Positions 1-6,303 of a stretch of DNA of 16,921 bases are shown piece by piece (position 1 is the stretch's first letter; the number at the start of each line of letters is the position of its first letter). The notes beneath the pieces were generated by a model. That model ran no database searches. It was given only the letters and a program-made list of their open reading frames with translations, and was not told where the DNA came from. Location of the stretch: assembly GCA_045612485.1 (NCBI GenBank), contig JAZKZE010000139.1, forward strand, positions 1-16,921, written 5' to 3'. Both the position numbers and the translations under genes were made by a program. This DNA comes from RGIG5327 sp045612485 (GTDB lineage Bacteria; Verrucomicrobiota; Lentisphaeria; Victivallales; UBA1829).

Positions 1-48
1 TACTCTCTTGAAAACAGCAATGGCATACTTGCATTGAAGATCTCTTAA
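1..48 (+). CDS. Possible C-terminal tail of an upstream gene (partial)
   Basis: Frame 1 is open from the window edge to a TAA at 46-48 and reads YSLENSNGILALKIS. Its codon choice resembles that of the neighbouring genes. Frame 2 (TGA at 35-37) and frame 3 (TGA at 9-11) also close soon, so an open frame this short is weak evidence. A gene ending here would converge on the leftward oxidoreductase gene, and the hairpin at 73-115 would then terminate both. No function can be assigned. Confidence 0.25.
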   Translation, partial: YSLENSNGILALKIS

Positions 49-72
49 AAAGAGAATTTCAACGTATAAAAC

Positions 73-115
73 AACGGACCTGCCGTCAAGTAGAAGTTCA
101 GACGGCAGGTCCGTT
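73..115 (-). terminator. Strong hairpin terminator, possibly bidirectional
   Basis: A perfect 15-bp GC-rich stem pairs 73-87 with 101-115 around a 13-base loop (88-100). Read leftward, the stem is followed by GTTTTATAC, and it starts 23 bases past the stop codon of the oxidoreductase gene, so it should end that transcript. Read rightward, it is followed by TTTTCTGATTTTA, so it could also end a gene entering from the left edge. Confidence 0.8.
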
Positions 116-138
116 TTCTGATTTTATTCCAAGCGGTT

Positions 139-1212
139 TTAATTCCAGGGGTAACGGATCTCTTTCAATGCTCCGCCTTCTTTTGCAGATTCCGCGGCAT
201 AGATCCCGGGCAAAGTAAGTTTCAGGGCATCTTTTATACTGATGGGGGATTCTTTATTTCCCTCAATGGCAGTAATAAAATCTTTCAGCATGAGATTATC
301 TGAACCATTGTGACCACATTCCCCTTTCAGAAAGAGTTTTTCATCAACAATTTTCATGTTGGCGGGTTTGTCTGTTCCTTTGGGGGTGAGTTCAATTTCC
401 AGAGGCTTGTTATTGGTGACATAGTCTCCCAGTTCATGCAGATAGATCTGTAATTTATCATTCTGCAAAATGGCATACCCTTTTTCTGCAAAGATCCTTG
501 TGGTATGCGGAGCTCCTTTATAGGGCAGTCCGAAGGCAGTAAGCACCCGTACCACAAAATCGCTTTTCGTCCGGTACATGGCACACATGGCATTATGCAC
601 CCGGGAGTTGTTCAGCTGATTATAGGTACTCATACAGCTTACTGCGGTAAGTTCCTCTTCCTTGAGTTTCAGCACAGGGGAAAGGGAGTGGGTGCAGTAA
701 CGGCAGCTTTCATAAGTATCCCGCCAGTTGTCCCCGGCATTGATGTGATAATGGATATATTCGGATTCGGCATAGGCAATTTTACCCAGCAATCCCAGAT
801 CCTGTATTTTCTTTGCAAGAAGGGTTTTGCTCCGGTAGTCCGGAGTGGAACCGCACATATACATGGCACGGGAGGAATTGACCTTTTTCCACAATAATTC
901 CCCTTCTTCAATGGTATCCACTGCCGGGATCTCCGCAAGCACATGGATATTTCTTTCCAGAGCTTTAAGCACATATTCCGTATGAAGGGCTGGGGGGACT
1001 TCTGTAATGACCGCATCCACCTTTCCCGAATCCAGAAGAGCGTCGGAAGAATCAAATAAAGCAATATCCGGAAAAAGTTCCGCCGCTTTCTGCAAATGGT
1101 TTTTATCCGGATCGCTCATTGCGGAAAGTACACACATTTCCGGAAGAAGTTTTGTGATACACCCCATCTGCATACCTCTGGGGCCGCAGCCTAAAATACC
1201 GATCCTCAACAT
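139..1212 (-). CDS. Gfo/Idh/MocA-family NAD(P)-dependent oxidoreductase
   Basis: Predicted cytoplasmic oxidoreductase of 357 residues, a usual length for the family, whose members oxidise or reduce hydroxyl groups of sugars, inositols and related polyols using NAD(P). The N-terminus is a Rossmann fold opening MLRIGILGCGPRG, with the dinucleotide-binding glycines at G8, G10 and G13. The family's E-K-P motif appears as AEIPAV (E94, I95, P96), so the usual lysine is isoleucine. A THSLSP segment (H175) sits where the C-terminal α/β domain supplies active-site residues. An ATG at 1218 lies only one or two bases from the ribosome binding site, whereas the ATG at 1212 has AGGAG seven bases upstream and begins the fold directly, so 1212 is chosen. 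The gene diverges from an AraC regulator and has a TATAAT promoter preceded by a tandem operator, so co-regulation by that protein is likely. The substrate is unknown. Confidence 0.92.
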   Translation of the reverse strand: MLRIGILGCGPRGMQMGCITKLLPEMCVLSAMSDPDKNHLQKAAELFPDIALFDSSDALLDSGKVDAVITEVPPALHTEYVLKALERNIHVLAEIPAVDTIEEGELLWKKVNSSRAMYMCGSTPDYRSKTLLAKKIQDLGLLGKIAYAESEYIHYHINAGDNWRDTYESCRYCTHSLSPVLKLKEEELTAVSCMSTYNQLNNSRVHNAMCAMYRTKSDFVVRVLTAFGLPYKGAPHTTRIFAEKGYAILQNDKLQIYLHELGDYVTNNKPLEIELTPKGTDKPANMKIVDEKLFLKGECGHNGSDNLMLKDFITAIEGNKESPISIKDALKLTLPGIYAAESAKEGGALKEIRYPWN

Positions 1213-1271
1213 GATCATTCTCCTTTTTCTGTTTTCCGGATGCTTCCGGCTTGAAAAGTTTATCCATACCA

Positions 1272-1300
1272 TTATATTATACATAAAAACACAGTATAAT
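1272..1300 (+). promoter_or_regulatory. Putative rightward promoter of the araC-family gene
   Basis: A perfect TATAAT lies at 1295-1300 with a poor -35 match, TTATAT, at 1272-1277 (17-base spacer). Its -10 box overlaps the -35 box of the leftward promoter and its -35 box overlaps the leftward -10 box, so polymerase should occupy only one at a time. The start point would be near 1307, just ahead of the operator pair at 1316-1347. Binding there could therefore repress the regulator's own gene. Confidence 0.5.
1281..1292 (-). promoter_or_regulatory. Third copy of the operator motif
   Basis: Minus-strand GTGTTTTTATGT matches the copy at 1336-1347 at 9 of 12 positions and has the same orientation. 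It lies in the spacer of the leftward promoter, 35 bp from the proximal copy of the tandem pair. It could be an auxiliary site or chance similarity in AT-rich DNA. Confidence 0.4.
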
Positions 1301-1315
1301 CAATCTGTTTTCTTA

Positions 1316-1347
1316 TCATAAAAACAGTTATTTTTTCATAAAAACGG
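1316..1347 (-). promoter_or_regulatory. Tandem operator upstream of the leftward promoter
   Basis: On the minus strand CCGTTTTTATGA (1347-1336) and CTGTTTTTATGA (1327-1316) are direct repeats matching at 11 of 12 positions and spaced exactly 20 bp apart. That is about two helical turns, the usual arrangement for AraC-family dimers. The proximal copy ends 12 bases before the leftward -35 box. The distal copy overlaps the ribosome binding site of the regulator gene. The same pair, with the same spacing, occurs at 2152-2183. Assignment to the neighbouring AraC protein is inference. Confidence 0.7.
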
Positions 1348-1354
1348 AGGTGTT

Positions 1355-2149
1355 ATGGATTATTTCAATGATCTTGCCATTCTGGATGTTTCCAGATGTG
1401 TGACCAAACGCAACGGTTATCCCATGAAAAATCCCAATTACACCATTGGAATCATGCTCAAAGGCCCGGCCATACGGCATTATGAAGGTCATTCCCTTAT
1501 TCTGGAAACTCCTTTTTTATATTGGAGCAGTCCCCATACTCCTGTTTCCGCATGGCGGACACCGCCCAATACGGAACGGGAAAATCTCTGGATGAATCTT
1601 AACGGAAAACGGGCGGAAAGGATGCTGGAAGCTCTGGACAAACTTCCCCATGGAAAGTTCGGCAATCATGTGCTTTATAAAACAGAGAAACTCTGTGAGA
1701 TCTTTGAACGGCTCCGGATATGTTTTTTAAGAAAACTTCCTGCGGAAAAATATCATTTGCCATTGCTGGTGGAAGAGTTTATGGCTGCCATCGGCGAATC
1801 GGTCATTGATGGCAGACGCGGGGAAAAAATAAACGGTCATGTGGAAAAAATCGCGTTGAAAATGTATGAGACCCCGGAGAAAGATTTTGATATGGAAATG
1901 ATCGCAGAAGAAGCGGGAGTAAGCAAAGAATATTTCCGACACTGTTTCCGGGAGCAGATGGGGATCTCTTTTCACCGGTATCTTCTTTCCCAGAGATATG
2001 CTCTTGCCGTAAAGTTATTGCAGGAATCTTCTTTAAGCGTGGGGGAGATCTCGGAAAGATGCGGTTTTGCCGCCCAGAGGGAATTTACTCTTTTCTTCAA
2101 AAAGCGTTCCGGATATTCTCCCGCAAAATTCCGGAAATATTCCATGTAA
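1355..2149 (+). CDS. AraC-family transcriptional regulator
   Basis: DNA-binding regulator of 264 residues, a typical length for a sugar-responsive AraC-family activator. Residues 1 to about 110 look like the cupin-type ligand-sensing domain, including a WMNLNG segment matching the 'WiHF.G' region often seen in this family. Residues about 165-262 carry two helix-turn-helix units. The first lies near 179-200 (IAEEAGVSKEYFRHCFR) and the second at 228-262, beginning SVGEISERCGF and ending in the signature GYSPAKFRKY. The start at 1355 has CGGAGG four bases upstream. The gene lies between two copies of a tandem operator and is divergent from the oxidoreductase gene, so it probably activates both flanking genes in response to a sugar. 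No terminator fits between its stop codon and the operator three bases downstream, so its transcript probably reads into the next gene. Confidence 0.93.
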   Translation: MDYFNDLAILDVSRCVTKRNGYPMKNPNYTIGIMLKGPAIRHYEGHSLILETPFLYWSSPHTPVSAWRTPPNTERENLWMNLNGKRAERMLEALDKLPHGKFGNHVLYKTEKLCEIFERLRICFLRKLPAEKYHLPLLVEEFMAAIGESVIDGRRGEKINGHVEKIALKMYETPEKDFDMEMIAEEAGVSKEYFRHCFREQMGISFHRYLLSQRYALAVKLLQESSLSVGEISERCGFAAQREFTLFFKKRSGYSPAKFRKYSM

Positions 2150-2151
2150 AA

Positions 2152-2183
2152 CCGTTTTTATGAAAAAATAATTGATTTTATGA
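2152..2183 (+). promoter_or_regulatory. Tandem operator upstream of the 997-residue protein gene
   Basis: CCGTTTTTATGA (2152-2163) is identical to the distal copy at 1336-1347 but oppositely oriented. Exactly 20 bp later ATTGATTTTATGA carries a second copy (core TTTTATGA at 2176-2183). The proximal copy ends 12 bases before the -35 box at 2196, the same geometry as at the leftward promoter. It is a likely binding site for the AraC protein encoded just upstream. A weaker, shortened match, CCGTTTTTGA, lies within the promoter spacer at 2207-2216. Confidence 0.72.
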
Positions 2184-2195
2184 AATATTTATCCC

Positions 2196-2224
2196 TTGTA
2201 AAATAACCGTTTTTGACTTATAAT
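2196..2224 (+). promoter_or_regulatory. Near-consensus sigma-70 promoter
   Basis: TTGTAA (2196-2201) and a perfect TATAAT (2219-2224) are separated by 17 bases. Transcription should start near 2231, giving a leader of about 39 bases before the ATG at 2270. The tandem operator lies immediately upstream, in the usual position for an activator that contacts polymerase. Confidence 0.8.
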
Positions 2225-2269
2225 AAGGTTGCGGAAAAAAGTATCTGCAAAAAAAATAAGGAGAGAAAA

Positions 2270-5263
2270 ATGTCAAGCGACAGATGGATTTATTATGATT
2301 TTTCCACAGAAACTGAATTGAACAACTGGCAGAATATTGTCAGAAAAGAAAATTCTTTTTCCTTTGATGTTTCCTTTGACTGTAAAGAGGATGGAGAATA
2401 TATCCTTATTATGACCCAAACCAATTCCCTTATAGATGAAAGGGAACCCAACCTTACTTCCGTATGTATTCAGGATAAAACTTATAACTGTCCCTCTGAT
2501 ACCGTGCCTTATTTCACCGGGACGAACGGTAACAGAAACGGTATATTCCTTACTTTGAAAAAAGGAAAATATCTTATCCATGCAGAAGGAAAAAATCTTG
2601 CAGAAAAACTGGAAAATTTTGTTAAGCTCTCCCTGATAAAAAGTCCCTTTTCCAAAGTGGAAAAAGTAACAGCATCTCCGGCGTATTATACAATGGATAT
2701 GCCGGAAAAATATAAAGAAACAGAAAAAAGTATTGATCTGTCTTCCTTTGCTCCCGGAATCGGCTGTACGGAGATCCCCGGAAGATTCGGTTTTGTCAAA
2801 GGCGATGGCGTACTGGATTTTTCCATGCTTACTCTGGGTACTGTTACAAAAATGTATATGACAGGACACCCTGAATATAAAAAACCTTTCTACTGGCATT
2901 ACTCTGTATTCCCGGAAGGGGAAAATTCCTATCATGGAACTTTGCCTCCTGCAAGAACAGGTATAAAAGAGGATGAAGTAAAGATCAATCACCTTTGCAG
3001 TACATGGAAAAGTTCCTTTAACGGGAAAAATTTTTCCTGTACCTACTCTCTGGCGACTCCTGCCCTCCTGACAGAATATGACGGAAATGAAATGTGTTTA
3101 TCCGATCTGGAATATGCGGGAAACTATCAGTATGCTCTTGTCAGCCGCAAAGGCGGGAAAATTGAAGTTGTTCCTTTAAGGGATCTTTCTCTTGAGAATA
3201 TGACGGAAAATTATATTCTTCTCTTTTCTGCAACAGAATTTCCCGATCTTCCGCTGCTTCTGGTCTTTCAGAAAAAGCCGGGAAAGTTTACGGTAAAGTA
3301 TGATGAAAAAAACAACCGTTTGAGCAGTATCCTTATTGAAAACTGTCCTTTGCTTTTTACTGCCACCCCCTACGGGATCGAATCTTTTGACCCCATTGCC
3401 CCGGATGATGAAACATTTATCCGTAAAAGTGTGGCTCTTTGCCGTTTCTGGAGCAGGGCATTTCTTGCCTATCCTGTAAAGATGGAAGAGTATTACAAGC
3501 ATGATGAGGAAAACAACAAGGTAAAGATCGTACAGAAATTTTCCTACCGTTATATCAAAGACGATTGGGGAACGGTTCCTCTGGAACTTGCCCCCATTCC
3601 CCCGGTTGCCCAGCTTTCCGGACTTATGGAAACGGAAGAAAATACCGACTTTAATTTCCCCACCCAATGCGGTCCCCTGAAAGGAAGTATCGGGGCATAC
3701 AGTACCTATACACTGCCCTGGATGCCCTGTTCCAGAAAATTCCCGCTGAAAAATGCAGACTCCAAATTGCCGGAACTTTTGAAAGACGGGTACGATGAAT
3801 ATTTTGATTTTGTAAGTTCCTTCCCGCCGCCCGCCCAGTCTTATCCCTATGCAGGGGCATTTCTGGAACCATACGCTTTTGCTTCTGCTCTTACCAATTT
3901 CCTTTCAAAAGAAGATCAGAAAAAGTTGCGGGATAATCTTTTCCGGGCATTGACCTTTATCTGTGATGAAGAGGCGACAGGAGATTACAAGACCATCAAT
4001 TTCGGGGAGATCATGGCTGCTTCGCCGGAAAATGAGGAGCTTCTTGCCATTTATGATGATCCGGCATTGCGGCGTCTTGCATTGAAATTGTGGAATACAA
4101 GGAAAGAACCCTTTACCGGAAGGGAATATACCATCTGTTATCTGAATTTGTGCTACTTTACCGCAGGGATCCTGAAAACCGGCTCCCGGGAGGAGGTCAA
4201 AAACCTTGCCATTCCCCTTATTGAAAATGACTGGGGACTGGGGCTTGCTTTCTACTATATCTTCCTGGCAACACTTGCCTGCGGCGATCTTACGCCCGTA
4301 AAGAAGAACTTTGCTGTTCTGAAAAGTGCCTTCCATTTCTTTGAGATGTTTCACGACTGGGCATGTATGGGTTCCGGTTACAGCGAAAACGGGGTGACCT
4401 GGTGCGAAGGAGCCAATTATGGAGCATTTACAGCTTATACACAGCTTTGTGAACTTTTAGATGATAAGGAAAGTTTGTCCCACGCAAGATATTACAGCAG
4501 CAAACAGTTTGCCTTGCGTATGGGGATCTTCCGGGCAAGCCGCTATTACTTCTATAAATATTTCGGTATTCCCCCCTACGACATCTGCCAGTCCTTCCGG
4601 GAGGGCAATCAGATCTATGGTCAGTTCCTTGCTGCCCCCAAAGATGTGAAGGAAGATGGGTACAGACCCCATACACTTTACAAAATGAGTACGGAAGGAT
4701 TGTACGGGGAACTTTTCAGCGGTGCGGGAAAGTTTTTCCCGGAGGATTGGAAAAGAGTGCGTACCGCCGTGGGAAAAGATTTGCATGAACAGGAAGAGGG
4801 AACAAAGGTCTCCTGGGGAATTCTGGAACCTGCCGCAGTATATCTTATGATGCTTGCTCTGGATGAGGATGTATCTTCCGAAACTTTTGAAAAGGAACTT
4901 GCCTATATCAAGGAAAGAGGCTTCCTTATGCAGAGATGGCGGGGGATCCATATTTTCAGCAGAAGACTGCCGCAAAATGCCTGGGAAACACAGGTACGGG
5001 CATGGAATGAGATGAAGAAGCACCCGTTGTGGCTTACCTTGTGGAGAAATGTCCTTATTCATTCTGCGGAATGGACGGGAACAGAAGCAAAGATCGCTTT
5101 TGAGATAACTGGTGAAAATGCCTTTATCCGTATGGGGTATAAGAAAGCGCCTCTGAAAGTATACCTGGATGGAAAGGAGATTTCCTTTGTCTGTGATGAA
5201 AAGAACGGAACTATGGAAGTTGCTCTTGAAAAAGGCGGCGTATTACAGTATAAATATGAGTAA
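2270..5263 (+). CDS. Large cytoplasmic protein, candidate α/α-toroid glycosidase or polysaccharide lyase
   Basis: A 997-residue protein that I do not recognise as a named family. The start at 2270 has AAGGAG six bases upstream and follows the promoter. A TTG further upstream at 2213 falls between the -35 and -10 boxes and cannot be the start. There is no signal peptide, so it should act in the cytoplasm. Residues 1 to about 500 look mainly β-stranded, with many aromatic and glycine turns. Residues about 540-880 look like a bundle of helical pairs. Within them GYSENGVTWCEGANYG (E713, N716, Y717) resembles the EG-x-x-Y region of heparinase II/III-like α/α-toroid enzymes. The C-terminal stretch is again β-rich (KVYLDGKEI). 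The family link is a resemblance only. Operator and promoter structure suggest it is co-expressed with the divergent sugar oxidoreductase, consistent with a role in breaking down an imported oligosaccharide. Confidence 0.85.
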   Translation: MSSDRWIYYDFSTETELNNWQNIVRKENSFSFDVSFDCKEDGEYILIMTQTNSLIDEREPNLTSVCIQDKTYNCPSDTVPYFTGTNGNRNGIFLTLKKGKYLIHAEGKNLAEKLENFVKLSLIKSPFSKVEKVTASPAYYTMDMPEKYKETEKSIDLSSFAPGIGCTEIPGRFGFVKGDGVLDFSMLTLGTVTKMYMTGHPEYKKPFYWHYSVFPEGENSYHGTLPPARTGIKEDEVKINHLCSTWKSSFNGKNFSCTYSLATPALLTEYDGNEMCLSDLEYAGNYQYALVSRKGGKIEVVPLRDLSLENMTENYILLFSATEFPDLPLLLVFQKKPGKFTVKYDEKNNRLSSILIENCPLLFTATPYGIESFDPIAPDDETFIRKSVALCRFWSRAFLAYPVKMEEYYKHDEENNKVKIVQKFSYRYIKDDWGTVPLELAPIPPVAQLSGLMETEENTDFNFPTQCGPLKGSIGAYSTYTLPWMPCSRKFPLKNADSKLPELLKDGYDEYFDFVSSFPPPAQSYPYAGAFLEPYAFASALTNFLSKEDQKKLRDNLFRALTFICDEEATGDYKTINFGEIMAASPENEELLAIYDDPALRRLALKLWNTRKEPFTGREYTICYLNLCYFTAGILKTGSREEVKNLAIPLIENDWGLGLAFYYIFLATLACGDLTPVKKNFAVLKSAFHFFEMFHDWACMGSGYSENGVTWCEGANYGAFTAYTQLCELLDDKESLSHARYYSSKQFALRMGIFRASRYYFYKYFGIPPYDICQSFREGNQIYGQFLAAPKDVKEDGYRPHTLYKMSTEGLYGELFSGAGKFFPEDWKRVRTAVGKDLHEQEEGTKVSWGILEPAAVYLMMLALDEDVSSETFEKELAYIKERGFLMQRWRGIHIFSRRLPQNAWETQVRAWNEMKKHPLWLTLWRNVLIHSAEWTGTEAKIAFEITGENAFIRMGYKKAPLKVYLDGKEISFVCDEKNGTMEVALEKGGVLQYKYE

Positions 5264-5407
5264 AATACCGGTTCAGAAAATGGTTTTCATACTACTTGAA
5301 AAGTGTACTTTATATACGCAGAAAATTGGGATTTTATTTTGATTTTGTGCAGAAATTATATTTGTGAAAGTATAAAAAAAAGTCGTTTTTTGATAGTTGA
5401 ATACCTC

Positions 5408-5435
5408 TTGCAAGTTGATTGGAAGACGGTATATT
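5408..5435 (+). promoter_or_regulatory. Putative promoter of the pseudopilin operon
   Basis: TTGCAA (5408-5413) and TATATT (5430-5435) are separated by 16 bases within the 227-base gap 5264-5490, giving a leader of about 50 bases. A TATAAT at 5460-5465 is an alternative -10 box but has no reasonable -35. A CGTTTTTTGA element at 5384-5393 loosely resembles the AraC operator but is single and degenerate. No clear terminator for the preceding gene is seen in this gap. Confidence 0.5.
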
Positions 5436-5490
5436 ACATGATAAAGACTGAAACGGTTTTATAATACCGGAAAACAAACGGGAGAAAAAC

Positions 5491-6261
5491 ATGAACTCAA
5501 AAAAAAGTTTTACACTCATTGAACTGCTCGTCGTCATTGCCATCATTGCCATTCTTGCAGGGATGCTTCTTCCCACACTGGGAAAAGCACGCAACACTGC
5601 CAGAGGTATCCAGTGCAAAAATCAGCAGAAACAGCTGTACCTTGCCGCCATGCTTTATTGTTCGGATTATAAAGACTGGTTTCCCGGTATCTATAAAAAA
5701 TATGTGCGTGTGGATGAGCCTGGCTTGTCTTCTGCTCCTTACAGATATTATCTGGGCTTATCCCAGATAAAGACCCAGAAAGTCTTTGCCTGTCCAGCTG
5801 CAAAATTTATATTGACAACAACTCATGCTTGGCAGAATATCAAATATTCCGGCTTTGTAGGCGGGGCAAACAATTTTACGCCCATGAATCTCAAACATTT
5901 CGGGCGTAAAAGTGGTACAAAGACAATCCCCACACCAAGTAAAGTTCTTGCCTTTGCCGATGGGGCGGAAAGTCATCCCTCCGGATGTGGATGTGCCGCT
6001 TACGGGTTTTTCCGGGGAATAACTTGCCTGACCCAGCCTAAAACGGATGATCCCAGCGGTAAAATAGGGGAAACAGCTTTCCGTCACAATGGAAATATGA
6101 ATTATATCACCCTTGGCGGGAATACCAATCAGGTAAAAGCACATGATGGAATAGGGACGGTGGATTTCTATAACCGTTTGCAAATGCCTGATCACGGCAC
6201 CTGGGCACTGTATAAGGCTGGCGGCAGACCTACCGACTCCACCGGGTACAGCGATATTTAA
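5491..6261 (+). CDS. Prepilin-type (type II secretion-like) pseudopilin, DUF1559-like
   Basis: A 256-residue exported protein with a type IV prepilin leader. MNSKKS is followed by FTLIELLVVIAIIAILAGM, with cleavage expected between S6 and F7 and the conserved glutamate at mature position 5. After the hydrophobic helix comes a polar stretch with the KAR...A.....C...Q pattern seen in the many pseudopilin-like proteins of Lentisphaerota and Planctomycetota. Homologues commonly end in an RH-x-G...DGHV motif; here FRHNGNMNYITLGGNTNQV takes its place and the DGH is missing. CGGGAG lies about six bases before the ATG. The gene is 42 bases upstream of the large secreted enzyme-like gene, so they are probably co-transcribed. 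A role as a surface scaffold or secretion accessory for that protein is plausible but unproven. Confidence 0.9.
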   Translation: MNSKKSFTLIELLVVIAIIAILAGMLLPTLGKARNTARGIQCKNQQKQLYLAAMLYCSDYKDWFPGIYKKYVRVDEPGLSSAPYRYYLGLSQIKTQKVFACPAAKFILTTTHAWQNIKYSGFVGGANNFTPMNLKHFGRKSGTKTIPTPSKVLAFADGAESHPSGCGCAAYGFFRGITCLTQPKTDDPSGKIGETAFRHNGNMNYITLGGNTNQVKAHDGIGTVDFYNRLQMPDHGTWALYKAGGRPTDSTGYSDI

Positions 6262-6303
6262 GAACATAATCATATAGAATAATATAAACTCAAGGAGAAG
6301 AAA

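Larger units (their letters stand above)
1271..1303 (-). promoter_or_regulatory. Leftward promoter of the oxidoreductase gene
   Basis: On the minus strand TTGATT (1303-1298) is followed after 16 bases by TATAAT (1281-1276). A second, overlapping TATAAT follows (1276-1271). Transcription would start near 1269, leaving a leader of about 57 bases. The -35 box lies 12 bases beyond the proximal operator copy. The elements overlap those of the rightward promoter. Confidence 0.7.

Noticed and set aside
2213..2269. Extending the 997-residue protein to a TTG at 2213
   Set aside because: That codon lies between the -35 and -10 boxes of the promoter and would be upstream of the transcript. The ATG at 2270 has a well-spaced AAGGAG.
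5264..5330. A terminator after the 997-residue protein
   Set aside because: Only short hairpins such as GAAAA-TGG-TTTTC (five base pairs) are found and no T-tract follows, so I did not call one.
5384..5393. CGTTTTTTGA upstream of the pseudopilin promoter as another AraC operator
   Set aside because: It is a single degenerate copy with no partner 20 bp away and the wrong offset from the -35 box.
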